A stretch of DNA of 42,018 bases from a virus, in IMG/VR virus record IMGVR_UViG_3300021090_000055, positions 1 through 42,018 of that record; one strand, written 5' to 3'. The notes under the pieces were generated by a model. It saw only the letters and a program-made list of their open reading frames with translations, searched no databases and was not told where the DNA came from. The position numbers and the translations under genes are program-made. Below, one piece after another: positions 28,128 through 36,415 of this stretch (the stretch's first letter is position 1; each line of letters starts with the position of its first letter).

Positions 28128-29648
28128 ATGGTCGCCATCAAGAACTCGAAGGTCGTCAAGAACACCCAGAGCCGCGTCTTCACAATTGAAGGCGGCGCCA
28201 ACCCGGGGACCTCTCCCGTGTACCAGGGATATGCCCGCGCCATGGGCCTCGCCTGGCCCCAGGGGGCAATCACCCCGGTCCGCATCCCGAGCGCCACTCT
28301 CTACGACCGCTTTGATATCGTCGCCACCCTGCAGGCACAGCAGGGGCTGCCGGCCATGTCGATCGAGTCGCGCTACCGCCAGGTCCTGAGCGACCTCCTG
28401 CGCCTCGTGAAGAAAGGCTGCCAGGTGGATATTCAAGTCCACATCGGCAGCTGCAAGGCGCCTAATGACTTCCTCGGCGGCTGGACCGATGGCCACATCG
28501 TGGTTCTCCAGGGCGCCAACGCCACCGACTACACGACTGGCGACCTCGGCGCCCTCGATTCGAACGAACGCGCGATGGTCATGGAGACCGTGCCGTTCAC
28601 CGGCCTCGACCTATTCGAAATCGGCCCGATGGTATCGACGCTGCAGGCCGAGACGCTCATCACCGACGAGATCGTCGATGTCACGATCTGCGACTCGATC
28701 GCCTGTGGCAGCTGCGGCCTCCCGAGCGATGGCTGCCAGGTCGTCTTCGCGGTGGTCTCGGACTCCAGCGGTTCGCCGGGTATCCCTGCCGCGGTCATCT
28801 GGTCGGCCGACGGCGGCATCACCTGGAACAAGCGCGGCATCTTCACGCTGGGCCTCGCCGAAACGCCCACCGCCATCGCGTGCGTCGGCACCGACCTGGT
28901 CGTGCTCACGAACAACGGACTTGCCCATCACTGGATCCCGATCAGCGACATGGTCAACGCGACCGGGAGCTGGACCAAGGTCACCACCGGCTACGTCGCC
29001 ACGCATGGCCCGAACAACCTGGTGAGCATCGATCGCACGCACACGTGGATCGTCGGCGACCTTGGTTACATCTACTTCAGTGCCGATATCCGCAGCGGTG
29101 TCTCGGTGCTGTCGGCCGGTGACCTCACCGTGCAGAACCTGCTCGCCATCGACGCTACAGATATCCTCACGCTCGCCGCAGTCGGCGCCTCGAACGCGCT
29201 CTTGACCAGCAACAACGGTGGCACCACCTGGTCGCTCGTCACCGGTCCCGCGGTCGGCATCGCGCTCAACACCGTTGCGATGAGCACCGACCAGTTCTTC
29301 CAGATCGGCACGGCCGGTGGAAACCTCTACTACACCAGGAACGCTGGTCTCACCTGGACGCTGAAAGCCTTCCCTGGCTCCGGCTCCGGGGTCATCCGGG
29401 ACATCGTCATGGTCAACGACACCGTCGGCTACATGGCGCACGACACGGCGGGCTTCGTCGGCCGCGTGCTGCGGACCATCGACGGCGGCAACAACTGGTA
29501 CGTGACTCCCGACAACCCGAACATCCTGTTCCCGTCGGTGCGTCGCATCAACCGCATCGCGGCCTGCCGCGACAACATCAACATCGCCTTCTACGGCGGC
29601 CTGGGGAACGACGCCAACGATGGAAAGCTTCTGAAGGCGGCCGCCTAA
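28128..29648 (+). CDS. Major tail protein fused to Asp-box beta-propeller
   Basis: A 506-aa protein. Residues 1-190 look like a tail tube subunit (VVKNTQSRVFTIEGGANPGT, VRIPSATLYDRFD, LGALDSNERAMVMETVPF) and the gene holds the position before the chaperones. From residue 205 it carries repeated Asp-box (BNR) motifs: WSADGGITWNKRG (about 224), TSNNGGTTWSLV (361), YTRNAGLTWTLK (403) and RTIDGGNNWYVT (451), the signature S/T-x-D/N-x-G-x-T/N-W of sialidase-type propellers. No sialidase arginine triad is visible, so it is more likely a sugar-binding or shield domain. A loop with CDSIACGSCG joins the parts. Hundreds of copies would cover the tail. Confidence 0.78.
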   Translation: MVAIKNSKVVKNTQSRVFTIEGGANPGTSPVYQGYARAMGLAWPQGAITPVRIPSATLYDRFDIVATLQAQQGLPAMSIESRYRQVLSDLLRLVKKGCQVDIQVHIGSCKAPNDFLGGWTDGHIVVLQGANATDYTTGDLGALDSNERAMVMETVPFTGLDLFEIGPMVSTLQAETLITDEIVDVTICDSIACGSCGLPSDGCQVVFAVVSDSSGSPGIPAAVIWSADGGITWNKRGIFTLGLAETPTAIACVGTDLVVLTNNGLAHHWIPISDMVNATGSWTKVTTGYVATHGPNNLVSIDRTHTWIVGDLGYIYFSADIRSGVSVLSAGDLTVQNLLAIDATDILTLAAVGASNALLTSNNGGTTWSLVTGPAVGIALNTVAMSTDQFFQIGTAGGNLYYTRNAGLTWTLKAFPGSGSGVIRDIVMVNDTVGYMAHDTAGFVGRVLRTIDGGNNWYVTPDNPNILFPSVRRINRIAACRDNINIAFYGGLGNDANDGKLLKAAA

Positions 29649-29675
29649 TCCAGCCTCACGCCATGGGGAAAAGCG

Positions 29676-29710
29676 AAGGCCCGGGTATCTCCTACTGCCC
29701 GGGCCTTTTG
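29676..29710 (+). terminator. Rho-independent terminator after tail tube gene
   Basis: AAGGCCCGGG (29676-29685) and CCCGGGCCTT (29698-29707) form a 10-bp perfect stem with a 12-nt loop, followed by TTTTGC. It limits read-through from the abundant tail tube mRNA. The next promoter overlaps the end of the T-tract. Confidence 0.87.
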
Positions 29711-29711
29711 C

Positions 29712-29736
29712 TTGCCATCTGTCCGCCTGTTAGGCT
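29712..29736 (+). promoter_or_regulatory. Promoter for tail-assembly chaperones
   Basis: TTGCCATCTGTCCGCC and TTAGGCT, nearly identical to the element at 18822. The -10 (TAGGCT) lies 9 nt before the ATG at 29746, and no ribosome site intervenes, so the mRNA would be leaderless. Confidence 0.58.
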
Positions 29737-29745
29737 TCCCTCACC

Positions 29746-30513
29746 ATGGCAAAACGCGCGAGTACTCCGAAAGAACCGACCGTCCCCGACTACCTGGCGA
29801 AGCGGGAACCGACCGACGCAGAGAAGGCTCTCACCGCCGTCAACGAGGCGCTCCACATCAACGCGAGTGACGGCTCGGTGACGCTCAGTAACGGGATCGT
29901 CATCGGCACGAAGAAGGTCCCCGTGATGATCATTCAGCGGGTGGTGAGCGTGCTGCCTGAGCCGACGGTGCCGATGATCTTCATCGATGACAGCAACCGC
30001 GAAGAGCCGAACTACAACGACCCGGACTACCTCCAGGCGCTCGACCGCTGCTACAGCCAGCGCATCGAAGCGGTGCAGCGTATCTACACCGCCTTCGGCA
30101 CTTTCGTGATTAGTGTGCCGAAGGATGCCGGTCTCTATCGGCCTGAAGATGATCGCTGGATCGAGGACCTGCGTGCCAACGGACTCGAGCCGAACGTCGA
30201 GACCACGCAGTCGCGCTACGTCGAGTGGTTGCACCTCCACGCCTGCGTCGAGGCCGCGGACCTGACTGCCATCTCGTACGCTGCGTCTTCGAAGACGGGT
30301 GTGCTCGAAAAGGAGGTCCTCGACGCGGTCCAGTACTTTCGGAATAACGCGGAATGGCGAGCCGATCGAGGACTATCCGCTCGCGGACCAATTGGAGACG
30401 GGGATCCACTACTCGAGGGATCTGCCGTGGATGGTGCCGGCCCTGGAGGAGCGGGAGGCAGCACACTTCGCGGGGTACCCGTGGAGGAAGTGGCAGAGAC
30501 TTCCGAGGGCTGA
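29746..30513 (+). CDS. Tail-assembly chaperone, short form (G-like)
   Basis: A 255-aa product immediately upstream of the tape measure gene, the universal site of tail-assembly chaperones. Residues 1-197 are well formed (an acidic N-terminal part with VSVLPEPTVPMIFIDDSN, then YVEWLHLHACVEAADLTAIS and VLEKEVLDAVQYFRNNAEW). Beyond the Tyr-Phe codons the frame turns into Gly/Pro-rich filler while the +1 frame becomes protein-like, so ribosomes probably shift there. The chaperones coat the tape measure during tail assembly. The short form ends without the T extension. Confidence 0.75.
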   Translation: MAKRASTPKEPTVPDYLAKREPTDAEKALTAVNEALHINASDGSVTLSNGIVIGTKKVPVMIIQRVVSVLPEPTVPMIFIDDSNREEPNYNDPDYLQALDRCYSQRIEAVQRIYTAFGTFVISVPKDAGLYRPEDDRWIEDLRANGLEPNVETTQSRYVEWLHLHACVEAADLTAISYAASSKTGVLEKEVLDAVQYFRNNAEWRADRGLSARGPIGDGDPLLEGSAVDGAGPGGAGGSTLRGVPVEEVAETSEG

Positions 30514-30637
30514 GAAGGCACACTGCGTCGCGCACTTCCGCCTGCGCTGGAAGATCGAGGCGAACGTCGAGGACGCCAGGAACCGCTACCGGAAGGCCCA
30601 GGAGGCTGCCGCGCGTGCGCGCGAGGCTGCGCGGTAG
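30299..30637 (+). CDS. T extension of tail-assembly chaperone (frameshift product)
   Basis: The frame is +1 relative to the upstream chaperone and overlaps it by 215 nt. The formal GTG start is not convincing, and the protein-like part begins around 30352: GEPIEDYPLADQLETGIHYS, MVPALEEREAAHFAGYPWRK, then a basic helix (RYRKAQEAAARAREAAR). This pattern, a second frame of about 95 residues joined to the end of the first, is what siphovirus G/GT pairs show. The full product would then be fused after residue 198 of the short form. Confidence 0.72.
   Translation: MCSKRRSSTRSSTFGITRNGEPIEDYPLADQLETGIHYSRDLPWMVPALEEREAAHFAGYPWRKWQRLPRAEKAHCVAHFRLRWKIEANVEDARNRYRKAQEAAARAREAAR
30337..30340 (+). other. 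Candidate +1 frameshift slip site TTTC
   Basis: In the zero frame the codons are TAC-TTT-CGG. A tRNA-Phe on TTT can re-pair on TTC after moving one base, and TTC is its better codon. The downstream +1 frame gives GEPIEDYPL, the zero frame degenerates. AAAGGAGG (30309-30316) lies 20 nt upstream. A slip anywhere up to 30353 would give almost the same product; a -2 shift leads to the same frame. Confidence 0.5.
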
Positions 30638-30650
30638 AGCGTCCCTCTTT

Positions 30651-30803
30651 TTGAGAACTGTCCTGAAAACGGGCCCTCTCACTCAGTCAGAACTCAGTGA
30701 TGATTCGAGGGTTTCTTTACCTTGAGAACTGTCCTGAAAACGGGCCCTCTCACTCAGTCAGAACTCAGTGATGATTCCGAGGGTTTCTTTACCTTGAGAA
30801 CTG
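30651..30803 (+). repeat. Tandem repeats before tape measure gene
   Basis: Two units of 71 and 72 nt (30651-30721, 30722-30793) differing by one inserted C, plus the first 10 nt of a third. Each has TTGAGAACTGTCCTGAAAAC, a stem-loop CACT-C-AGT-CAGA-ACT-C-AGTG (30680-30699 and 30751-30770) with a central C-C mismatch, and TTTCTTTACCTTGA (30712, 30784). The latter two are shared with the array upstream of the large terminase. No coding potential. Confidence 0.9.
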
Positions 30804-30828
30804 CCCAGCGGCCCGCGGTGCCGTGAGT

Positions 30829-30881
30829 TAGACTTTCGCTGGGGAAGCAACCCACGCCGCTCACGAAGGCAGGACGCTTCC
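30829..30881 (+). promoter_or_regulatory. -10 box and GGGGAAGCAACC leader of tape measure gene
   Basis: TTAGACTTTCGC (TAGACT at 30829) resembles the -10 regions of the other GGGGAAGCAACC units; no clear -35 is visible in the GC-rich sequence before it. GGGGAAGCAACC spans 30841-30852, and its GGAAGC pairs with GCTTCC (30876-30881) next to the ATG. GGCAGGAC inside the loop is the ribosome site. Confidence 0.48.
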
Positions 30882-33800
30882 ATGGCCCAGCTGCAGCCCC
30901 TTGGTTACAAAGCCGTCATCGAGGGCTTCGACGCCTACGTCCAGCAACTGAAGGCAATGCAGAAGGCGGGCGACGACACCGCCCGTGGCCTCGACGACAG
31001 CGCGAAGAAAGCCAAAGCGGCGAACGATGCGTTCGGGACCCTGCAGAAGGGGTCCGCGCTCCTGAGCGCTGGCATCCTCGGTATCGGCCTGGCATCGGTC
31101 AAGATGGCCGCGGACTTCCAGCACCAGATGAGCCAGGTCGGCGCCATCGCCGGCGCCACCGACGAGGAGATGGGCAAACTCAGTGCGGCGGCACTGAAGA
31201 TCGGCGCCGATACGGCGTTCTCCGCCAGCCAGGCGGCCTCCGCCATGGAGGAACTCGCCGCCGGCGGCCGCTCCGTCTCACAGATCATCGGCGGCGAAGC
31301 GCTCGCCGCGGTCAACCTGGCGGCTGCCGGCAACTACGGCCTCGCCGATTCCGCCCGGGTCATCGCGACGTCGATGTCGGTCTGGGAAGGCACGCAGATC
31401 TCGACCAACGAGGTCGTCAACCGGCTGGCCGGCGCCGCCAACGCTTCCCGGTTCGGCGTGGATGATATGGCCCAGGCCGTCGCCGCCGGCGGCGGTGTGG
31501 CCAAGGCGGCCGGCGTCGACTTCGGCGACTTCAGCACGGCGATCGCAGCGACCGCCAACTCGTTCAGCTCGGGCTCTGATGCCGGCACGTCCTTCAAGAC
31601 TTTCATCACCTCTTTGACCGGGAACAGCAACCAGGCGAAGGACGCCCTCGCCGCCCTCGGGATCATCACGAAGGACGGCTCAAACGCCTTCTATGATGCC
31701 GCCGGCAACCTCAAGAACATGTCGGAGATCACCCAGATCCTGCATGACGCGCTCGGCGGGCTTTCCCAGGAACAGCAGACCGTCGCGATGAAGACGATCT
31801 TCGGGAACGATGCATACCGGACAGCCGCCGGGCTGATGAAGCTGACCGGTGACGAGTTCACGGCCATGTCGGCGAAGATGAAAAGCACCGACGCGGCAGC
31901 GGTGGCCAAGCAGAGGATGGACAACCTCTCCGGCGGCATCGAACAGCTGAAGGGCAGCATCGAGACCGTCGGCATCGCGATCGGTACGCGCGCGATCCCG
32001 ATGCTCACCGGCCTCGCCGCCGGCGCCACGAAGGCCACCAATGCCTTTGGTGAGCTGCCTGTGAGCACGCAGAACCTGGTGCTCGCCATCGGCACGATGG
32101 TGGTGGCCCTGCCCGCGATGATTGGCCTCGTCCAGAAGGGCGCGGTGGCGGTCCAGACCCTGGGCCTGGCCATGCAGACGGCTCGCGGCCGGGCCGCGCT
32201 CATGGCCGTCGGCATCGGGGCGATCATCATCGGGCTGGACCTGCTCTCGCAGAAGGCCACCGGCGCCAGCCTCACGGATCGGGTCTTTGGCGACGTCGGG
32301 AAAACGGAGGCCGGCAAGAAGGCGGTGGACGAGTTCGCCGCGGCCCTCCTGGCCGGCGGTGAGAAGGCCGACAAGTCTAAGATCGCCCTGGATCAGCTCG
32401 CGAAGACGACTGCCGAGTTCGCGAGCACCAGCGCGGACGCCGCCGGCGAGCAGTCCGGCCTGCAGAACGCCCTGCTCGGGAACGACAACCGGATTTTCGG
32501 CTTCAATGTCGGCCTGTCGGGCGGCATCGACAACCTCAAGAAGTTGAAGGCGGAGACGGAGGTTTCCGCCAAGGCCCTCGTCGAAAACGGCGCCACCGTC
32601 TACCAGCTGAAGTCTGCGTATGACGCGCTGCCGCCGACGCTGCAGAAGACCTTTGACGACGTTACGCACGTTTCGGCCGCCTGGAGCATCGCCCAGGACG
32701 CCGTCGAGAAGGAGATCTTCGCCGTTCGATCGGCGGACAGCGTCCACGCCGCGGCCGCGAAGAGCATGGAATACACCGGTGCGGCGATCGCCAAACTGGG
32801 ACAGACCGGTGAAGAGCTTGCGACCTACATGGGGGCCACCTGGGGGCCGACCCTGAACTCGGTCTTCGCCACGTTCGAGGGCGATACGAAGAACAAGCTC
32901 GCGTCCATCCAGGGGAAGTTCCCCGACGTCCAGATCTCCGCCGATGGGCTGCGGGCCTACCTCAAGGAGACGTTCGGACCGGACGGTGCATCGGCCTTCG
33001 ACGATTTCGAGAAGAAGGTCGAGTCGTCCTTCAAGGACATGAAGGGCGCCCTCGCCGAGATCTTCCCCGCCGTGGACGAGTCGTTCACGAACTGGAAGAA
33101 GCGAATCGACCAGATGGTCGTCGACCAGCAGAACTTCGAGAAGAACCTCAAGATCATCTATGCCGGCATCACCGCGGCCGGCGTGGCCTTCCCGGACGAG
33201 ATCCTGGGGGCGCTCGCCGACAAGGGGCCAGCGTTCGTGGCCATGTTCACGAAGCTCTACCTGGAGGATCCGACGAAGGCGCTCAAGGTCCTGAAGGTCG
33301 CGGCGCCGGCGGCGATGGGCGTGGCCGCCGACCAGATCACCAACCGCGTTATCGGCGGCATACCTGGCATGACGGCCGCGACCACGGCCCTGATCAACAA
33401 GCCCTTCACGGCTGCGGCCGCGGCCTCGCGCGCGGAGATGCTCGCGAGCGGCGGACCGTCCATCGTGCGTGGGCTGGCCGATGGGATCGCCGCGAACTCT
33501 GGGTTAATCGACACGGCCGCGCAGAAGACCGGATCGATGGTTCCGCCTGGCGTGGCGAAGGGCATCCGGGACAACGATGCGCAGGCCAGGTATGCCGCGG
33601 AATGGTTGGTGTCCGCCACCACCGAAGCTGCCCGTTTGAAAGCCGTGGAAACGTCGCCGTCCATCGGGGCCGCAATCTCACAGGGCGTCGGGTCCGGCAT
33701 CTCCGCGCGGATCAGCAATCCTGTTGCGGCAGCAGTCACGATGATCGGAGAGGTTCTGCGGGCGGCGAAGGCCAAGGCAGAAGCCCAGTCGCCATCCGAG

Positions 33801-34730
33801 CTGTTTGCCCGGGAGGTCGGCAAGCCGATCCCGCAGGGCATTGCCAAGGGCATCGACGACGGGTCGATGACCGTCACCAGCGCCCTGGACAAGCTCTTTG
33901 GACCGGCGAGCACCTGGTGGATCGGGCTGAACAAGACGAAGGAGCAGCTGCTCGCGTGGTGGGCCGATACCGGGGCAAAGATTGGCGTCGCGGCTGGCGC
34001 TGCGATCGGTGCCGGCAGCGCTGCTGGCGGTGCCGGGTCTGGCGGCCTTCCACCGCTGAACACCAGCGGCAACGTCGGTGGCGCCGGTGGATTCGGAGGC
34101 GCCGCGGGGGGCAGTTCGTTCGCCGCGCCCAGGCCCGACAAGAGCGGCAACATCCCTGGTGTGCAGGGCTACGATGTGACTCAGAAGCCCGACGGCAGTT
34201 ATGAATACACCGCGCACAACTACGGCGGAACGGCGCCAGGGCTGCCCATCAAGCAGCCGGACGGCACCTACGTCTCGGATAGCCAGAGCAACCATCCCGG
34301 GCAGTACTGGAACGGCACCGGCTGGTATTCGACGAACGTCAACAACCCGAAGTCGAACGCGGACTATGGCCAGGCGTCGAGCCAGCCGGGCGGCTTCCAC
34401 ATCGATATTGCCACGGGCTTCCTGGTCCCCAACAAGAGCGCGGCGATCGGCCTGAACTACTCGACGAAGGATCAGGCTGTGTGGGTGCACCGGGGCGAGG
34501 CGGTGATTCCCGAGGCCTACAACGCCTGGGGGCCCGGCAGTTCGGTGAGCGCGCCGATGGGTGGTGGCGGCGCCGGCGGATCGACCAAGTCGATAACGAT
34601 CGATATGCGCGGCGCGCAACTCACGGGTACACTCGCGGAGAACGAGGCGCTGATGACGCGAGTCGCGCGCCAGGTCCTGAACGATGACCTCGGCCGCGGC
34701 TCGGTGCTCGCCGGTGTCACGTTCCGATAG
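30882..34730 (+). CDS. Tail tape measure protein
   Basis: 1282 aa, implying a tail of roughly 190 nm by the usual 0.15 nm per residue rule. The N-terminus is helical (AYVQQLKAMQKAGDDTARGL) and continues into a TP901-type domain: HQMSQVGAIAGATDEEMGKL, TAFSASQAASAMEELAAGG, VNLAAAGNYGLADSARVIAT. Hydrophobic helices near residues 385-440 (LVLAIGTMVVALPAMIGLV, ALMAVGIGAIIIGLDLL) fit a membrane-active segment. The last 250 residues change to Gly/Ser-rich linkers and a small beta domain with YSTKDQAVWVHRGEAVIPEA, often seen at tape measure C-termini. It fixes tail length and is ejected ahead of DNA. Confidence 0.95.
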   Translation: MAQLQPLGYKAVIEGFDAYVQQLKAMQKAGDDTARGLDDSAKKAKAANDAFGTLQKGSALLSAGILGIGLASVKMAADFQHQMSQVGAIAGATDEEMGKLSAAALKIGADTAFSASQAASAMEELAAGGRSVSQIIGGEALAAVNLAAAGNYGLADSARVIATSMSVWEGTQISTNEVVNRLAGAANASRFGVDDMAQAVAAGGGVAKAAGVDFGDFSTAIAATANSFSSGSDAGTSFKTFITSLTGNSNQAKDALAALGIITKDGSNAFYDAAGNLKNMSEITQILHDALGGLSQEQQTVAMKTIFGNDAYRTAAGLMKLTGDEFTAMSAKMKSTDAAAVAKQRMDNLSGGIEQLKGSIETVGIAIGTRAIPMLTGLAAGATKATNAFGELPVSTQNLVLAIGTMVVALPAMIGLVQKGAVAVQTLGLAMQTARGRAALMAVGIGAIIIGLDLLSQKATGASLTDRVFGDVGKTEAGKKAVDEFAAALLAGGEKADKSKIALDQLAKTTAEFASTSADAAGEQSGLQNALLGNDNRIFGFNVGLSGGIDNLKKLKAETEVSAKALVENGATVYQLKSAYDALPPTLQKTFDDVTHVSAAWSIAQDAVEKEIFAVRSADSVHAAAAKSMEYTGAAIAKLGQTGEELATYMGATWGPTLNSVFATFEGDTKNKLASIQGKFPDVQISADGLRAYLKETFGPDGASAFDDFEKKVESSFKDMKGALAEIFPAVDESFTNWKKRIDQMVVDQQNFEKNLKIIYAGITAAGVAFPDEILGALADKGPAFVAMFTKLYLEDPTKALKVLKVAAPAAMGVAADQITNRVIGGIPGMTAATTALINKPFTAAAAASRAEMLASGGPSIVRGLADGIAANSGLIDTAAQKTGSMVPPGVAKGIRDNDAQARYAAEWLVSATTEAARLKAVETSPSIGAAISQGVGSGISARISNPVAAAVTMIGEVLRAAKAKAEAQSPSELFAREVGKPIPQGIAKGIDDGSMTVTSALDKLFGPASTWWIGLNKTKEQLLAWWADTGAKIGVAAGAAIGAGSAAGGAGSGGLPPLNTSGNVGGAGGFGGAAGGSSFAAPRPDKSGNIPGVQGYDVTQKPDGSYEYTAHNYGGTAPGLPIKQPDGTYVSDSQSNHPGQYWNGTGWYSTNVNNPKSNADYGQASSQPGGFHIDIATGFLVPNKSAAIGLNYSTKDQAVWVHRGEAVIPEAYNAWGPGSSVSAPMGGGGAGGSTKSITIDMRGAQLTGTLAENEALMTRVARQVLNDDLGRGSVLAGVTFR

Positions 34731-34740
34731 AGGGTGAGAG

Positions 34741-35286
34741 ATGCCGGACTGGCCCGTCGAAGCTGCGCAACCCCTGCCGGTCTTCCTGTCGACGATCGAG
34801 GACTGGGTCCGCAAAACCGGGCGGCTGGCTGATTACACGTCGGCGGCTTTCATTGATGGAGCGGTCTCCGTCCCCCTCATCGTGCGCAGCACGTTCACCG
34901 CCAAGAAACTGTTCTGTTTGAACGGCGCGATCCTGGTCGGGAACTGCCAGATGGCCATCGCGCGGTCCGGAGTCAGTCCTTCCTTCGGACCTGCGCCCAC
35001 TTCCAGCATTACCCTGGCGTCGATCGTTGCCCAGGCCGGTATCAGCGTCTGGCAAGCATTCGACATCCCCGACGTTATCCTCACTCCCGGGCTCTATTAC
35101 CTGAGATATGGTTCTGACGCCATCACCGGGCAAGTGCAGCGTCTCTACGCTCCCACCGCGAATCTGGGTGAGACGTGCTACCTGGCCGGCTGCTGGCTTG
35201 GCACATATCCGCTCTATGGGGGTAGCTTTTTCCAGGGTATGTTCGACGGAACGGTACCGATCCTCGCCGTGGGAGGGGTGGCCTGA
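34741..35286 (+). CDS. Tail-tip protein A1 of an A-B-A-B paralog set
   Basis: ATG 8 nt after a GGGTGAG ribosome site. The 181-aa product is beta-rich, with KKLFCLNGAILVGNCQMAIA and AQAGISVWQAFDIPDV, both nearly repeated in the third gene of the set. The fold looks like a small jelly-roll or sandwich: 'tvkkl.cfnGa...GncdialfG....p...' then 'pG.Yyl.yg.d..tg.v.rl'. Position just after the tape measure suggests a distal tail or side-fibre component, possibly receptor or glycan binding (inference). It ends in a TGATG overlap with the next gene. Confidence 0.7.
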   Translation: MPDWPVEAAQPLPVFLSTIEDWVRKTGRLADYTSAAFIDGAVSVPLIVRSTFTAKKLFCLNGAILVGNCQMAIARSGVSPSFGPAPTSSITLASIVAQAGISVWQAFDIPDVILTPGLYYLRYGSDAITGQVQRLYAPTANLGETCYLAGCWLGTYPLYGGSFFQGMFDGTVPILAVGGVA

Positions 35287-35831
35287 TGCCAGGATGGCCA
35301 GATCGACCCCGCTTCTCTCCGTCCGTCAGCATCTGCAACGCCGAGAATTGGTACAGGGAAACCGGCGTGCTCACGCTCTGGACCGGCGCCGCCTGGTCGA
35401 CGGCGAACCTCGCGGTCTACACGCCGATCTACGTGCCGAAGCCGATGTCGCTCACGCAACTGGGCGTGTTCCACGGTGGGGTGGTGAGCGGCAACATCGA
35501 TGTCGGCATCTTCTTGCCCGACAGCGAGGGCAAGCCGGGCGCGCGCCTGGTCTCGAAGGGATCAACGGCCCAGGCCGGCATCAATAGCCTCGTCCTGCAC
35601 AACACCGCGGACGTCTGGGTCGATGGTCTCGTTTACCTGGCGTGCGCCCTGGATAACAATACCGGCCAGCTGATGCGGCTGGTCGCCCTGGCGGCGGACG
35701 GTTCGGGCCCGAACGAAGGGAGTATTTTCACGCAGGCCGCGGCCTTCCCACTGCCGGCGAACGCGACACCGAACGCCGCCGGCGTCGCTGCCAATATCCC
35801 GGTTATGATCGCAACTGTGGGGATGAGCTGA
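35286..35831 (+). CDS. Tail-tip protein B1 of the paralog set
   Basis: TGATG-coupled, 181 aa. It starts MPGWPDRPRFSPSVSICNAE, then NWYRETGVLTLWTGAAWSTA, FHGGVVSGNIDVGIFLPDSE, GKPGARLVSKGSTAQAGINS and GSIFTQAAAFPLPANATPNA. The same blocks recur in the fourth gene, so B1 and B2 are close paralogs. It shares the general fold with A1 and A2 (short WxxxTG, 'G.cdvgif', 'pG.vYla.a.d..tg...rl'). Role as for A1. Confidence 0.7.
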   Translation: MPGWPDRPRFSPSVSICNAENWYRETGVLTLWTGAAWSTANLAVYTPIYVPKPMSLTQLGVFHGGVVSGNIDVGIFLPDSEGKPGARLVSKGSTAQAGINSLVLHNTADVWVDGLVYLACALDNNTGQLMRLVALAADGSGPNEGSIFTQAAAFPLPANATPNAAGVAANIPVMIATVGMS

Positions 35832-36415
35832 TGGATTACCCAAAGCCGATCGATACGCAGGTCGAGCCGATCTTCCTGACGACGGCCGCGGAATACCGGC
35901 GCCAGTATGGGAAGGTGCCGCTGCTCACGTCAGCGGTCTGGGGCATCGCGAATCAGATCCTTGCTGGACCCGTTAAAGTTCGCCAGCGCATGACCGTTAA
36001 GAAACTCTATTGCTTCAATGGTGCCGCGGTGTCTGGCAACTGTGATATCGCGCTGTTCGGTCCAGCCGGCCGACTCACGGTTGGCGGATCGAACTGGATG
36101 AATCCTCAGTGGCGGTTGACGGCGGCAGGATCGACCGCCCAGGCCGGGATCAGTGTCTGGCAAGCGTTCGACATCCCCGACTTCATCATCCCTCCGGGGA
36201 TGTACTGGATCGCCTACGGCCTCGACAACATCACCGGCGCCGTGACGCGACTCGACACGCTGGCCGCGAACATGAACCAGCTCGGCCACCTGGTAAACGC
36301 GCTTTCTCTACAGGCGAGCGGCATACCGATTTTTGACAACAACGCCGGCGTTCCGCTGGCCACGCTGGCAGCCGCGGCATCGTATCCGCTGCTGGCGCTC
36401 GGAGGGATCGCCTGA
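35831..36415 (+). CDS. Tail-tip protein A2 of the paralog set
   Basis: TGATG-coupled, 194 aa. MTVKKLYCFNGAAVSGNCDI and STAQAGISVWQAFDIPDFII are almost identical in pattern to A1, and PPGMYWIAYGLDNITGAVTR matches A1's PGLYYLRYGSDAITGQVQR. It differs in the N-terminus (MDYPKPIDTQVEPIFLTTAA) and in a longer end (NQLGHLVNALSLQASGIPIF). Divergence with preserved core suggests one duplication of the A-B pair followed by change at exposed loops. Confidence 0.7.
   Translation: MDYPKPIDTQVEPIFLTTAAEYRRQYGKVPLLTSAVWGIANQILAGPVKVRQRMTVKKLYCFNGAAVSGNCDIALFGPAGRLTVGGSNWMNPQWRLTAAGSTAQAGISVWQAFDIPDFIIPPGMYWIAYGLDNITGAVTRLDTLAANMNQLGHLVNALSLQASGIPIFDNNAGVPLATLAAAASYPLLALGGIA

Noticed and set aside
28128-29648. 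Active sialidase
   Set aside because: Asp-box motifs are present, but I see no arginine triad, Tyr/Glu nucleophile pair or signal peptide; Asp boxes occur in many non-enzymatic propellers.
30354-30725. 123-codon frame beginning with an ATG inside the chaperone overlap
   Set aside because: It is Arg/Ser/Thr-rich, has no ribosome site and runs into the tandem repeats; the neighbouring frames carry the protein-like sequence.
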